Positions 24,883 through 39,149 are shown, counted from the stretch's first letter. The stretch: DNA of 64,000 nt from Climacium dendroides (GCA_950106755.1 OX467085.1:1116001-1180000); one strand, 5' to 3'. Numbers and translations: made by a program. Notes: generated from the letters alone by a model not told the origin.

Positions 24883-27581
24883 ATGTCCGAAAACATAACA
24901 CACAAGTTGCAAACCTTCAAAATAATTAGGATTCATAGAAAAATGAAGTTTAACAGAACCCTATTGATTCCCCACACTTCTTCAATGGAAATCGGTTTTA
25001 AAAAAAAGACTCTAGAAATCATGTTGGATTTGATAAGTACCAAACCAATAAATTATATCGATTTGACGTGGAAGCATGTCCGAAAACATAACACACAAGT
25101 TGCAAACCTTCAAAATAATTAGGATTCATAGAAAAATGAAGTTTAAGGGAACCCTATTGATTCCCCACACTTCTTCAATGGAAATCGGTTTTAAAAAAAG
25201 ACTCTAGAAATCATGTTGGATTTGATAGACACCAAACCAATAAATTATATCGATTTGACGTGGAATCATGTCCGAAAACATAACACACAAGTTGCAAACC
25301 TTCAAAATAATTAGGATTCATAGAAAAATGAAGTTTAAGAGAACCCTATTGATTCCCCACACTTCTTCAATGGAAATCGGTTTTAAAAAAAAGACTCTAC
25401 AAATTATTTTGGATTTGATAAGTTCCAAACCAATAAATTATATCGATTTGACGTGGAAGCATGTCCGAAAACATAACACACAAGTTGCAAACCTTCAAAA
25501 TAATTAGGATTCATAGAAAAATGAAGTTTAAGAGAACCCTATTGATTCCCCACACTTCTTCAATGGAAATCGGTTTTGAAAAAAGACTCTAGAAATCATG
25601 TTGGATTTGATAGACACCAAACCAATAAATTATATCGATTTGACGTCGAAGTATGTCCGAAAACATAACACACAAGTTGCAAACCTTCAAAATAATTAGG
25701 ATTCATAGAAAAATGAAGTTTAAGAGAACCCTATTGATTCCCCACACTTCTTCAATGGAAATCGGTTTTAAAAAAAAGACTCTACAAATTATTTTGGATT
25801 TGATAAGTTCCAAACCAATAAATTATATCGATTTGACGTGGAAGCATGTCCGAAAACATAACACACAAGTTGCAAACCTTCAAAATAATTAGGATTCATA
25901 GAAAAATGAAGTTTAAGGGAACCCTATTGATTCCCCACACTTCTTCAATGGAAATCGGTTTTAAAAAAAGACTCTAGAAATCATGTTGGATTTGATAGAC
26001 ACCAAACCAATAAATTATATCGATTTGACGTCGAAGTATGTCCGAAAACATAACACACAAGTTGCAAACCTTCAAAATAATTAGGATTCATAGAAAAATG
26101 AAGTTTAAGAGAACCCTATTGATTCCCCACACTTCTTCAATGGAAATCGGTTTTAAAAAAAAGACTCTACAAATTATTTTGGATTTGATAAGTTCCAAAC
26201 CAATAAATTATATCGATTTGACGTGGAAGCATGTCCGAAAACATAACACACAAGTTGCAAACCTTCAAAATAATTAGGATTCATAGAAAAATGAAGTTTA
26301 AGAGAACCCTATTGATTCCCCACACTTCTTCAATGGAAATCGGTTTTGAAAAAAAGACTCTAGAAATCATGTTGGATTTGATAGACACCAAACCAATAAA
26401 TTATATCGATTTGACGTCGAAGTATGTCCGAAAACATAACACACAAGTTGCAAACCTTCAAAATAATTAGGATTCATAGAAAAATGAAGTTTAAGAGAAC
26501 CCTATTGATTCCCCACACTTCTTCAATGGAAATCGGTTTTAAAAAAAAGACTCTACAAATTATTTTGGATTTGATAAGTTCCAAACCAATAAATTATATC
26601 GATTTGACGTGGAAGCATGTCCGAAAACATAACACACAAGTTGCAAACCTTCAAAATAATTAGGATTCATAGAAAAATGAAGTTTAAGAGAACCCTATTG
26701 ATTCCCCACACTTCTTCAATGGAAATCGGTTTTGAAAAAAAGACTCTAGAAATCATGTTGGATTTGATAGAAACCAAACCAATAAATTATATCGATTTGA
26801 CGTCGAAGTATGTCCGAAAACATAACACACAAGTTGCAAACCTTCAAAATAATTAGGATTTATAGAGAAATGAAGTTTAAGAGAACCCTATTGATTCCCC
26901 ACACTTCTTCAATGGAAATCGGTTTTAAAAGAAAGACTCTAGAAATTATGTTGGATTTGATAAGTACCAAACCAATAAATTATATTGATTTGACGTGGAA
27001 GCATGTCCGAAAACATAACACACAAGTTGCAAACCTTCAAAATAATTAGGATTCATAGAGAAATGAAGTTTAACGGAACCCTATTGATTCCCCACACTTC
27101 TTCAATGGAAATCGGTTTTAAAAAAAAGACTCTAGAAATCATGTTGGATTTGATAGAAACCAAACCAATAAATTATATCGATTTGACGTCGAAGTATGTC
27201 CGAAAACATAACACACAAGTTGCAAACCTTCAAAATAATTAGGATTCATAGAAAAATGAAGTTTAAGAAAACCTTATTGATTCCCCACACTTCTTCAATG
27301 GAAATCGGTTTTGAAAAAAAGACTCTAGAAATCATGTTGGATTTGATAGAAACCAAACCAATAAATTATATCGATTTGACGTCGAAGTATGTCCGAAAAC
27401 ATAACACACAAGTTGCAAACCTTCAAAATAATTAGGATTCATAGAAAAATGAAGTTTAAGAGAACCCTATTGATTCCCCACACTTCTTCAATGGAAATCG
27501 GTTTTGAAAAAAAGACTCTAGAAATCATGTTGGATTTGATAGAAACCAAACCAATAAATTATATCGATTTGACGTCGAAGT
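24883..27581 (+). repeat. 2699-bp HOR (14-mer), copy 2
   Basis: Repeats 22184-24882 monomer by monomer: aacagaacc at 24883, 192-bp copies at 25076, 25461 and 25846, ctacaaattattttgg copies at 25268, 25653, 26038 and 26424, aaaagaaag at 26810 and aacggaacc at 27003. The two final monomers differ from copy 1: 27196 has aagaaaaccttattg, and both 27196 and 27389 end in gtcgaagtatg. Confidence 0.87.
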
Positions 27582-27773
27582 ATGTCCGAAAACATAACAC
27601 ACAAGTTGCAAACCTTCAAAATAATTAGGATTCATAGAGAAATGAAGTTTAAGAGAACCCTATTGATTCCCCACACTTCTTCAATTGAACTTCTATTAAA
27701 AGAAAGACTCTAGAAATCATGTTGGATTGGATAGACACGAAACCAATAATTTATATCGATTTGACGTGGAATC
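27582..27773 (+). repeat. A/B hybrid monomer (192 bp)
   Basis: The left part is type A (attcatagag, aagagaaccctattg, ccccacacttc). From ttcaattgaacttct onward it is type B2, with gatagacacgaaac and aataattt. The switch lies close to monomer nt 100. It sits exactly at the border between the 14-mer block and the attcttag/B2 blocks, so it may be the exchange point that joined them. Confidence 0.85.
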
Positions 27774-28931
27774 ATGTCCGAAAACATAACACACAAGTTG
27801 CAAACCTTCAAAATAATTAGGATTCTTAGAGAAATGAAGTTTAAGAGAACCCTATTGATTCCCCACACTTCTTCAATGGAAATCGGTTTTAAAAAAAAGA
27901 CTCTAGAAATCATGTTGGATTTGATAGACACCAAACCAATAAATTATATCGATTTGACGTGGAATCATGTCCGAAAACATAACACACAAGTATCAAACCT
28001 TCAAAATAATTAGGATTCTTAGAGAAATGAAGTTTAAGAGAACCCTATTGATTCCCCACACTTCTTCAATGGAAATCGGTTTTAAAAAAAAGACTCTAGA
28101 AATTATGTTGGATTTCATAAGCACCAAACCAATAAATTATATCGATTTGACGTGGAAGCATGTCCGAAAACATAACACACAAGTTGCAAACCTTCAAAAT
28201 AATTAGGATTCTTAGAGAAATGAAGTTTAAGAGAACCCTATTGATTCCCCACACTTCTTCAATGGAAATCGGTTTTGAAAAAAAGACTCTAGAAATCATG
28301 TTGGATTTGATAGAAACCAAACCAATTAATTATATCGATTTGACGTGGAATCATGTCCGAAAACATAACACACAAGTTGCAAACCTTCAAAATAATTAGG
28401 ATTCATAGAAAAATGAAGTTTAAGAGAACCCTATTGATTCCCCACACTTCTTCAATGGAAATCGGTTTTGAAAAAAAGACTCTAGAAATCATGTTGGATT
28501 TGATAAGTACCAAACCAATAAATTATATCGATTTGACGTGGAAGCATGTCCGAAAACATAACACACAAGTTGCAAACCTTCAAAATAATTAGGATTCATA
28601 GAGAAATGAAGTTTAAGGGAACCCTATTGATTCCCCACACTTCTTCAATGGAAATCGGTTTTAAAAAAAAGACTCTAGAAATTATGTTGGATTTGATAAG
28701 TACCAAACCAATAAATTATATCGATTTGACGTGGAAGCATGTCCGAAAACATAACACACAAGTTGCAAACCTTCAAAATAATTAGGATTCATAGAGAAAT
28801 GAAGTTTAAGGGAACCCTATTGATTCCCCACACTTCTTCAATTGAAATCGGTTTTAAAAAAAAGACTCTAGAAATCATGTTGGATTTGATAGACACCAAA
28901 CCAATAAATTATATCGATTTGACGTGGAAGC
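27774..28931 (+). repeat. Transition into attcttag-type monomers
   Basis: Six monomers. From 27774 onward most copies carry attcttag in place of attcatag, an allele seen before only at 965 and 21798. The copy at 27967 (gtatcaaacc, attcttag) leads into one with cataagcacc. The group cataagcacc, ttttgaaa plus aattaattat, then two gataagtacc copies and aattgaaatcgg foreshadows the right half of the 8-mer HOR at 38572 onward and recurs at 48601-49565. Confidence 0.7.
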
Positions 28932-29316
28932 ATGTCCGAAAACATAACACACAAGTATCAAACCTTCAAAATAATTAGGATTTATAGTAAAATGAAGTTT
29001 AAGAGAACGTGATTGATTCCCTACATTTCTTCAATTGAACTTCTATTAAAAGAAAGACTCTAGAAATCATGTTGGATTGGATAGACACGAAACCAATAAT
29101 TTATATCGATTTGACGTGGAATCATGTCCGAAAACATAACACACAAGTTGCAAACCTTCAAAATAATTAGGATTCTTAGAGAAATGAAGTTTAAGAGAAC
29201 CCTATTGATTCCCCACACTTCTTCAATGGAAATCGGTTTTAAAAAAAAGACTCTAGAAATCATGTTGGATTTGATAGACACCAAACCAATAAATTATATC
29301 GATTTGACGTGGAATC

Positions 29317-29509
29317 ATGTCCGAAAACATAACACACAAGTTGCAAACCTTCAAAATAATTAGGATTCTTAGAGAAATGAAGTTTAAGAGAACCCTATTG
29401 ATTCCCCACACTTCTTCAATGGAAATCGGTTTTAAAAAATAGACTCTAGAAATCATGTTGGATTTGATAGACACCAAACCAATAAATTATATCGATTTGA
29501 CGTGGAATC
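29317..29509 (+). repeat. Type-A monomer with A-to-T change in the A-tract
   Basis: Reads ttttaaaaaatagactc (T at 29440), which breaks the A8 tract. The same change occurs in only one other monomer, 35487 (T at 35610), 6170 bp or 32 monomers away, and both are followed by an attcttag/gaaaaatg copy. Confidence 0.9.
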
Positions 29510-32500
29510 ATGTCCGAAAACATAACACACAAGTTGCAAACCTTCAAAATAATTAGGATTCTTAGAAAAATGAAGTTTAAGAGAACCCTATTGATTCCCC
29601 ACACTTCTTCAATGGAAATCGGTTTTAAAAAAAAGACTCTAGAAATCATGTTGGATTTGATAGACACCAAACCAATAAATTATATCGATTTGACGTGGAA
29701 TCATGTCCGAAAACATAACACACAAGTTGCAAACCTTCAAAATAATTAGGATTCTTAGAGAAATGAAGTTTAAGAGAACCCTATTGATTCCCCACACTTC
29801 TTCAATGGAAATCGGTTTTAAAAAAAAGACTCTAGAAATCATGTTGGATTTGATAGACACCAAACCAATAAATTATATCGATTTGACGTGGAATCATGTC
29901 CGAAAACATAACACACAAGTTGCAAACCTTCAAAATAATTAGGATTCTTAGAAAAATGAAGTTTAAGAGAACCCTATTGATTCCCCACACTTCTTCAATG
30001 GAAATCGGTTTTAAAAAAAAGACTCTAGAAATCATGTTGGATTTGATAGACACCAAACCAATAAATTATATCGATTTGACGTGGAAGCATGTCCGAAAAC
30101 ATAACACACAAGTATCAAGCCTTCAAAATAATTAGGATTTATAGAAAAATGAAGTTTAAGAGAACGTGATTGATTCCCTACATTTCTTCAATTGAACTTC
30201 TATTAAAAGAAAGACTCTAGAAATCATGTTGGATTGGATAGACACGAAACCAATAATTTATATCGATTTGACGTGGAATCATGTCCGAAAACATAACACA
30301 CAAGTTGCAAACCTTCAAAATAATTAGGATTCTTAGAGAAATGAAGTTTAAGAGAACCCTATTGATTCCCCACACTTCTTCAATGGAAATCGGTTTTAAA
30401 AAAAAGACTCTAGAAATCATGTTGGATTTGATAGACACCAAACCAATAAATTATATCGATTTGACGTGGAAGCATGTCCGAAAACATAACACACAAGTAT
30501 CAAGCCTTCAAAATAATTAGGATTTATAGAAAAATGAAGTTTAAGAGAACGTGATTGATTCCCTACATTTCTTCAATTGAACTTCTATTAAAAGAAAGAC
30601 TCTAGAAATCATGTTGGATTGGATAGACACGAAACCAATAATTTATATCGATTTGACGTGGAATCATGTCCGAAAACATAACACACAAGTTGCAAACCTT
30701 CAAAATAATTAGGATTCTTAGAGAAATGAAGTTTAAGAGAACCCTATTGATTCCCCACACTTCTTCAATGGAAATCGGTTTTAAAAAAAAGACTCTAGAA
30801 ATCATGTTGGATTTGATAGACACCAAACCAATAAATTATATCGATTTGACGTGGAATCATGTCCGAAAACATAACACACAAGTTGCAAACCTTCAAAATA
30901 ATTAGGATTCTTAGAGAAATGAAGTTTAAGAGAACCCTATTGATTCCCCACACTTCTTCAATGGAAATCGGTTTTAAAAAAAAGACTCTAGAAATCATGT
31001 TGGATTTGATAGACACCAAACCAATAAATTATATCGATTTGACGTGGAATCATGTCCGAAAACATAACACACAAGTTGCAAACCTTCAAAATAATTAGGA
31101 TTCTTAGAAAAATGAAGTTTAAGAGAACCCTATTGATTCCCCACACTTCTTCAATGGAAATCGGTTTTGAAAAAAAGACTCTAGAAATCATGTTGGATTT
31201 GATAGAAACCAAACCAATTAATTATATCGATTTGACGTGGAATCATGTCCGAAAACATAACACACAAGTTGCAAACCTTCAAAATAATTAGGATTCATAG
31301 AAAAATGAAGTTTAAGAGAACCCTATTGATTCCCCACACTTCTTCAATGGAAATCGGTTTTAAAAAAAAGACTCTAGAAATCATGTTGGATTTGATAGAC
31401 ACCAAACCAATAAATTATATCGATTTGACGTGGAAGCATGTCCGAAAACATAACACACAAGTATCAAGCCTTCAAAATAATTAGGATTTATAGAAAAATG
31501 AAGTTTAAGAGAACGTGATTGATTCCCTACATTTCTTCAATTGAACTTCTATTAAAAGAAAGACTCTAGAAATCATGTTGGATTGGATAGACACGAAACC
31601 AATAATTTATATCGATTTGACGTGGAATCATGTCCGAAAACATAACACACAAGTTGCAAACCTTCAAAATAATTAGGATTCTTAGAGAAATGAAGTTTAA
31701 GAGAACCCTATTGATTCCCCACACTTCTTCAATGGAAATCGGTTTTAAAAAAAAGACTCTAGAAATCATGTTGGATTTGATAGACACCAAACCAATAAAT
31801 TATATCGATTTGACGTGGAATCATGTCCGAAAACATAACACACAAGTTGCAAACCTTCAAAATAATTAGGATTCTTAGAGAAATGAAGTTTAAGAGAACC
31901 CTATTGATTCCCCACACTTCTTCAATGGAAATCGGTTTTAAAAAAAAGACTCTAGAAATCATGTTGGATTTGATAGACACCAAACCAATAAATTATATCG
32001 ATTTGACGTGGAATCATGTCCGAAAACATAACACACAAGTTGCAAACCTTCAAAATAATTAGGATTCATAGAAAAATGAAGTTTAAGAGAACCCTATTGA
32101 TTCCCCACACTTCTTCAATGGAAATCGGTTTTAAAAAAAAGACTCTAGAAATCATGTTGGATTTGATAGACACCAAACCAATAAATTATATCGATTTGAC
32201 GTGGAATCATGTCCGAAAACATAACACACAAGTTGCAAACCTTCAAAATAATTAGGATTCTTAGAGAAATGAAGTTTAAGAGAACCCTATTGATTCCCCA
32301 CACTTCTTCAATGGAAATCGGTTTTGAAAAAAAGACTCTAGAAATCATGTTGGATTTGATAGAAACCAAACCAATTAATTATATCGATTTGACGTGGAAT
32401 CATGTCCGAAAACATAACACACAAGTTGCAAACCTTCAAAATAATTAGGATTCATAGAAAAATGAAGTTTAAGAGAACCCTATTGATTCCCCACACTTCT

Positions 32501-35500
32501 TCAATGGAAATCGGTTTTAAAAAAAAGACTCTAGAAATCATGTTGGATTTGATAGACACCAAACCAATAAATTATATCGATTTGACGTGGAAGCATGTCC
32601 GAAAACATAACACACAAGTATCAAGCCTTCAAAATAATTAGGATTTATAGAAAAATGAAGTTTAAGAGAACGTGATTGATTCCCTACATTTCTTCAATTG
32701 AACTTCTATTAAAAGAAAGACTCTAGAAATCATGTTGGATTGGATAGACACGAAACCAATAATTTATATCGATTTGACGTGGAATCATGTCCGAAAACAT
32801 AACACACAAGTTGCAAACCTTCAAAATAATTAGGATTCTTAGAGAAATGAAGTTTAAGAGAACCCTATTGATTCCCCACACTTCTTCAATGGAAATCGGT
32901 TTTAAAAAAAAGACTCTAGAAATCATGTTGGATTTGATAGACACCAAACCAATAAATTATATCGATTTGACGTGGAATCATGTCCGAAAACATAACACAC
33001 AAGTTGCAAACCTTCAAAATAATTAGGATTCTTAGAGAAATGAAGTTTAAGAGAACCCTATTGATTCCCCACACTTCTTCAATGGAAATCGGTTTTGAAA
33101 AAAAGACTCTAGAAATCATGTTGGATTTGATAGAAACCAAACCAATTAATTATATCGATTTGACGTGGAATCATGTCCGAAAACATAACACACAAGTTGC
33201 AAACCTTCAAAATAATTAGGATTCATAGAAAAATGAAGTTTAAGAGAACCCTATTGATTCCCCACACTTCTTCAATGGAAATCGGTTTTAAAAAAAAGAC
33301 TCTAGAAATCATGTTGGATTTGATAGACACCAAACCAATAAATTATATCGATTTGACGTGGAATCATGTCCGAAAACATAACACACAAGTTGCAAACCTT
33401 CAAAATAATTAGGATTCTTAGAGAAATGAAGTTTAAGAGAACCCTATTGATTCCCCACACTTCTTCAATGGAAATCGGTTTTGAAAAAAAGACTCTAGAA
33501 ATCATGTTGGATTTGATAGAAACCAAACCAATTAATTATATCGATTTGACGTGGAATCATGTCCGAAAACATAACACACAAGTTGCAAACCTTCAAAATA
33601 ATTAGGATTCATAGAAAAATGAAGTTTAAGAGAACCCTATTGATTCCCCACACTTCTTCAATGGAAATCGGTTTTAAAAAAAAGACTCTAGAAATCATGT
33701 TGGATTTGATAGACACCAAACCAATAAATTATATCGATTTGACGTGGAAGCATGTCCGAAAACATAACACACAAGTATCAAGCCTTCAAAATAATTAGGA
33801 TTTATAGAAAAATGAAGTTTAAGAGAACGTGATTGATTCCCTACATTTCTTCAATTGAACTTCTATTAAAAGAAAGACTCTAGAAATCATGTTGGATTGG
33901 ATAGACACGAAACCAATAATTTATATCGATTTGACGTGGAATCATGTCCGAAAACATAACACACAAGTTGCAAACCTTCAAAATAATTAGGATTCTTAGA
34001 GAAATGAAGTTTAAGAGAACCCTATTGATTCCCCACACTTCTTCAATGGAAATCGGTTTTAAAAAAAAGACTCTAGAAATCATGTTGGATTTGATAGACA
34101 CCAAACCAATAAATTATATCGATTTGACGTGGAATCATGTCCGAAAACATAACACACAAGTTGCAAACCTTCAAAATAATTAGGATTCTTAGAGAAATGA
34201 AGTTTAAGAGAACCCTATTGATTCCCCACACTTCTTCAATGGAAATCGGTTTTAAAAAAAAGACTCTAGAAATCATGTTGGATTTGATAGACACCAAACC
34301 AATAAATTATATCGATTTGACGTGGAATCATGTCCGAAAACATAACACACAAGTTGCAAACCTTCAAAATAATTAGGATTCTTAGAGAAATGAAGTTTAA
34401 GAGAACCCTATTGATTCCCCACACTTCTTCAATGGAAATCGGTTTTGAAAAAAAGACTCTAGAAATCATGTTGGATTTGATAGAAACCAAACCAATTAAT
34501 TATATCGATTTGACGTGGAATCATGTCCGAAAACATAACACACAAGTTGCAAACCTTCAAAATAATTAGGATTCATAGAAAAATGAAGTTTAAGAGAACC
34601 CTATTGATTCCCCACACTTCTTCAATGGAAATCGGTTTTAAAAAAAAGACTCTAGAAATCATGTTGGATTTGATAGACACCAAACCAATAAATTATATCG
34701 ATTTGACGTGGAAGCATGTCCGAAAACATAACACACAAGTATCAAGCCTTCAAAATAATTAGGATTTATAGAAAAATGAAGTTTAAGAGAACGTGATTGA
34801 TTCCCTACATTTCTTCAATTGAACTTCTATTAAAAGAAAGACTCTAGAAATCATGTTGGATTGGATAGACACGAAACCAATAATTTATATCGATTTGACG
34901 TGGAATCATGTCCGAAAACATAACACACAAGTTGCAAACCTTCAAAATAATTAGGATTCTTAGAGAAATGAAGTTTAAGAGAACCCTATTGATTCCCCAC
35001 ACTTCTTCAATGGAAATCGGTTTTAAAAAAAAGACTCTAGAAATCATGTTGGATTTGATAGACACCAAACCAATAAATTATATCGATTTGACGTGGAATC
35101 ATGTCCGAAAACATAACACACAAGTTGCAAACCTTCAAAATAATTAGGATTCTTAGAGAAATGAAGTTTAAGAGAACCCTATTGATTCCCCACACTTCTT
35201 CAATGGAAATCGGTTTTAAAAAAAAGACTCTAGAAATCATGTTGGATTTGATAGACACCAAACCAATAAATTATATCGATTTGACGTGGAATCATGTCCG
35301 AAAACATAACACACAAGTTGCAAACCTTCAAAATAATTAGGATTCTTAGAAAAATGAAGTTTAAGAGAACCCTATTGATTCCCCACACTTCTTCAATGGA
35401 AATCGGTTTTAAAAAAAAGACTCTAGAAATCATGTTGGATTTGATAGACACCAAACCAATAAATTATATCGATTTGACGTGGAATCATGTCCGAAAACAT

Positions 35501-36065
35501 AACACACAAGTTGCAAACCTTCAAAATAATTAGGATTCTTAGAGAAATGAAGTTTAAGAGAACCCTATTGATTCCCCACACTTCTTCAATGGAAATCGGT
35601 TTTAAAAAATAGACTCTAGAAATCATGTTGGATTTGATAGACACCAAACCAATAAATTATATCGATTTGACGTGGAATCATGTCCGAAAACATAACACAC
35701 AAGTTGCAAACCTTCAAAATAATTAGGATTCTTAGAAAAATGAAGTTTAAGAGAACCCTATTGATTCCCCACACTTCTTCAATGGAAATCGGTTTTAAAA
35801 AAAAGACTCTAGAAATCATGTTGGATTTGATAGACACCAAACCAATAAATTATATCGATTTGACGTGGAATCATGTCCGAAAACATAACACACAAGTTGC
35901 AAACCTTCAAAATAATTAGGATTCTTAGAAAAATGAAGTTTAAGAGAACCCTATTGATTCCCCACACTTCTTCAATGGAAATCGGTTTTAAAAAAAAGAC
36001 TCTAGAAATCATGTTGGATTTGATAGACACCAAACCAATAAATTATATCGATTTGACGTGGAAGC

Positions 36066-37607
36066 ATGTCCGAAAACATAACACACAAGTATCAAGCCTT
36101 CAAAATAATTAGGATTCATAGAAAAATGAAGTTTAAGAGAACCCTATTGATTCCCCACACTTCTTCAATGGAAATCGGTTTTAAAAAAAAGACTCTAGAA
36201 ATCATGTTGGATTTGATAGACACCAAACCAATAAATTATATCGATTTGACGTGGAAGCATGTCCGAAAACATAACACACAAGTATCAAGCCTTCAAAATA
36301 ATTAGGATTTATAGAAAAATGAAGTTTAAGAGAACGTGATTGATTCCCTACATTTCTTCAATTGAACTTCTATTAAAAGAAAGACTCTAGAAATCATGTT
36401 GGATTGGATAGACACGAAACCAATAATTTATATCGATTTGACGTGGAATCATGTCCGAAAACATAACACACAAGTTGCAAACCTTCAAAATAATTAGGAT
36501 TCTTAGAAAAATGAAGTTTAAGAGAACCCTATTGATTCCCCACACTTCTTCAATGGAAATCGGTTTTAAAAAAAAGACTCTAGAAATCATGTTGGATTTG
36601 ATAGACACCAAACCAATAAATTATATCGATTTGACGTGGAATCATGTCCGAAAACATAACACACAAGTTGCAAACCTTCAAAATAATTAGGATTCTTAGA
36701 GAAATGAAGTTTAAGAGAACCCTATTGATTCCCCACACTTCTTCAATGGAAATCGGTTTTGAAAAAAAGACTCTAGAAATCATGTTGGATTTGATAGAAA
36801 CCAAACCAATTAATTATATCGATTTGACGTGGAATCATGTCCGAAAACATAACACACAAGTTGCAAACCTTCAAAATAATTAGGATTCATAGAAAAATGA
36901 AGTTTAAGAGAACCCTATTGATTCCCCACACTTCTTCAATGGAAATCGGTTTTAAAAAAAAGACTCTAGAAATCATGTTGGATTTGATAGACACCAAACC
37001 AATAAATTATATCGATTTGACGTGGAAGCATGTCCGAAAACATAACACACAAGTATCAAGCCTTCAAAATAATTAGGATTTATAGAAAAATGAAGTTTAA
37101 GAGAACGTGATTGATTCCCTACATTTCTTCAATTGAACTTCTATTAAAAGAAAGACTCTAGAAATCATGTTGGATTGGATAGACACGAAACCAATAATTT
37201 ATATCGATTTGACGTGGAATCATGTCCGAAAACATAACACACAAGTTGCAAACCTTCAAAATAATTAGGATTCTTAGAGAAATGAAGTTTAAGAGAACCC
37301 TATTGATTCCCCACACTTCTTCAATGGAAATCGGTTTTAAAAAAAAGACTCTAGAAATCATGTTGGATTTGATAGAAACCAAACCAATTAATTATATCGA
37401 TTTGACGTGGAATCATGTCCGAAAACATAACACACAAGTTGCAAACCTTCAAAATAATTAGGATTCATAGAAAAATGAAGTTTAAGAGAACCCTATTGAT
37501 TCCCCACACTTCTTCAATGGAAATCGGTTTTAAAAAAAAGACTCTAGAAATCATGTTGGATTTGATAGACACCAAACCAATAAATTATATCGATTTGACG
37601 TGGAAGC
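36066..37607 (+). repeat. 1542-bp local duplication, copy 1
   Basis: Begins with a type-A copy that carries gtatcaagcc, normally a B2 allele, followed by attcatag. It is followed by B2 (36259), an attcttag copy, a ttttgaaa copy, an attcatag copy and B2 (37030). The same order starts again at 37608. Confidence 0.8.
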
Positions 37608-39149
37608 ATGTCCGAAAACATAACACACAAGTATCAAGCCTTCAAAATAATTAGGATTCATAGAAAAATGAAGTTTAAGAGAACCCTATTGATTCCCCAC
37701 ACTTCTTCAATGGAAATCGGTTTTAAAAAAAAGACTCTAGAAATCATGTTGGATTTGATAGACACCAAACCAATAAATTATATCGATTTGACGTGGAAGC
37801 ATGTCCGAAAACATAACACACAAGTATCAAGCCTTCAAAATAATTAGGATTTATAGAAAAATGAAGTTTAAGAGAACGTGATTGATTCCCTACATTTCTT
37901 CAATTGAACTTCTATTAAAAGAAAGACTCTAGAAATCATGTTGGATTGGATAGACACGAAACCAATAATTTATATCGATTTGACGTGGAATCATGTCCGA
38001 AAACATAACACACAAGTTGCAAACCTTCAAAATAATTAGGATTCTTAGAAAAATGAAGTTTAAGAGAACCCTATTGATTCCCCACACTTCTTCAATGGAA
38101 ATCGGTTTTAAAAAAAAGACTCTAGAAATCATGTTGGATTTGATAGACACCAAACCAATAAATTATATCGATTTGACGTGGAATCATGTCCGAAAACATA
38201 ACACACAAGTTGCAAACCTTCAAAATAATTAGGATTCTTAGAGAAATGAAGTTTAAGAGAACCCTATTGATTCCCCACACTTCTTCAATGGAAATCGGTT
38301 TTGAAAAAAAGACTCTAGAAATCATGTTGGATTTGATAGAAACCAAACCAATTAATTATATCGATTTGACGTGGAATCATGTCCGAAAACATAACACACA
38401 AGTTGCAAACCTTCAAAATAATTAGGATTCATAGAAAAATGAAGTTTAAGAGAACCCTATTGATTCCCCACACTTCTTCAATGGAAATCGGTTTTAAAAA
38501 AAAGACTCTAGAAATCATGTTGGATTTGATAGACACCAAACCAATAAATTATATCGATTTGACGTGGAAGCATGTCCGAAAACATAACACACAAGTATCA
38601 AGCCTTCAAAATAATTAGGATTTATAGAAAAATGAAGTTTAAGAGAACGTGATTGATTCCCTACATTTCTTCAATTGAACTTCTATTAAAAGAAAGACTC
38701 TAGAAATCATGTTGGATTGGATAGACACGAAACCAATAATTTATATCGATTTGACGTGGAATCATGTCCGAAAACATAACACACAAGTTGCAAACCTTCA
38801 AAATAATTAGGATTCTTAGAGAAATGAAGTTTAAGAGAACCCTATTGATTCCCCACACTTCTTCAATGGAAATCGGTTTTAAAAAAAAGACTCTAGAAAT
38901 CATGTTGGATTTGATAGACACCAAACCAATAAATTATATCGATTTGACGTGGAATCATGTCCGAAAACATAACACACAAGTTGCAAACCTTCAAAATAAT
39001 TAGGATTCTTAGAGAAATGAAGTTTAAGAGAACCCTATTGATTCCCCACACTTCTTCAATGGAAATCGGTTTTAAAAAAAAGACTCTAGAAATCATGTTG
39101 GATTTGATAGACACCAAACCAATAAATTATATCGATTTGACGTGGAATC
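37608..39149 (+). repeat. 1542-bp local duplication, copy 2
   Basis: Matches 36066-37607 with B2 at 37801 and 38572. Similarity of order holds to about 38763. After that, 38764 carries gatagacacc where 37222 has gatagaaacc with aattaattat, and the sequence moves into the regular 8-mer HOR. Confidence 0.78.

Larger units (their letters stand above)
28932..38571 (+). repeat. B2-delimited short HORs of variable length
   Basis: B2 copies start at 28932, 30089, 30474, 31438, 32595, 33752, 34716, 36259, 37030, 37801 and 38572, giving units of 1157, 385, 964, 1157, 1157, 964, 1543, 771, 771 and 771 bp (6, 2, 5, 6, 6, 5, 8, 4, 4 and 4 monomers). Each is built from the same few monomers: attcttag copies ending tggaatc, a ttttgaaa copy with aattaattat, an attcatag copy, and a gtatcaagcc junction into B2. 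The gtatcaagcc allele (G instead of A) is confined to this block. Confidence 0.85.

Noticed and set aside
22184..27581. Transposon or retroelement inserted in the array
   Set aside because: Local subtype changes could hint at an insertion, but the 193/192-bp register is unbroken, and there are no terminal repeats, target-site duplications or non-satellite sequence.
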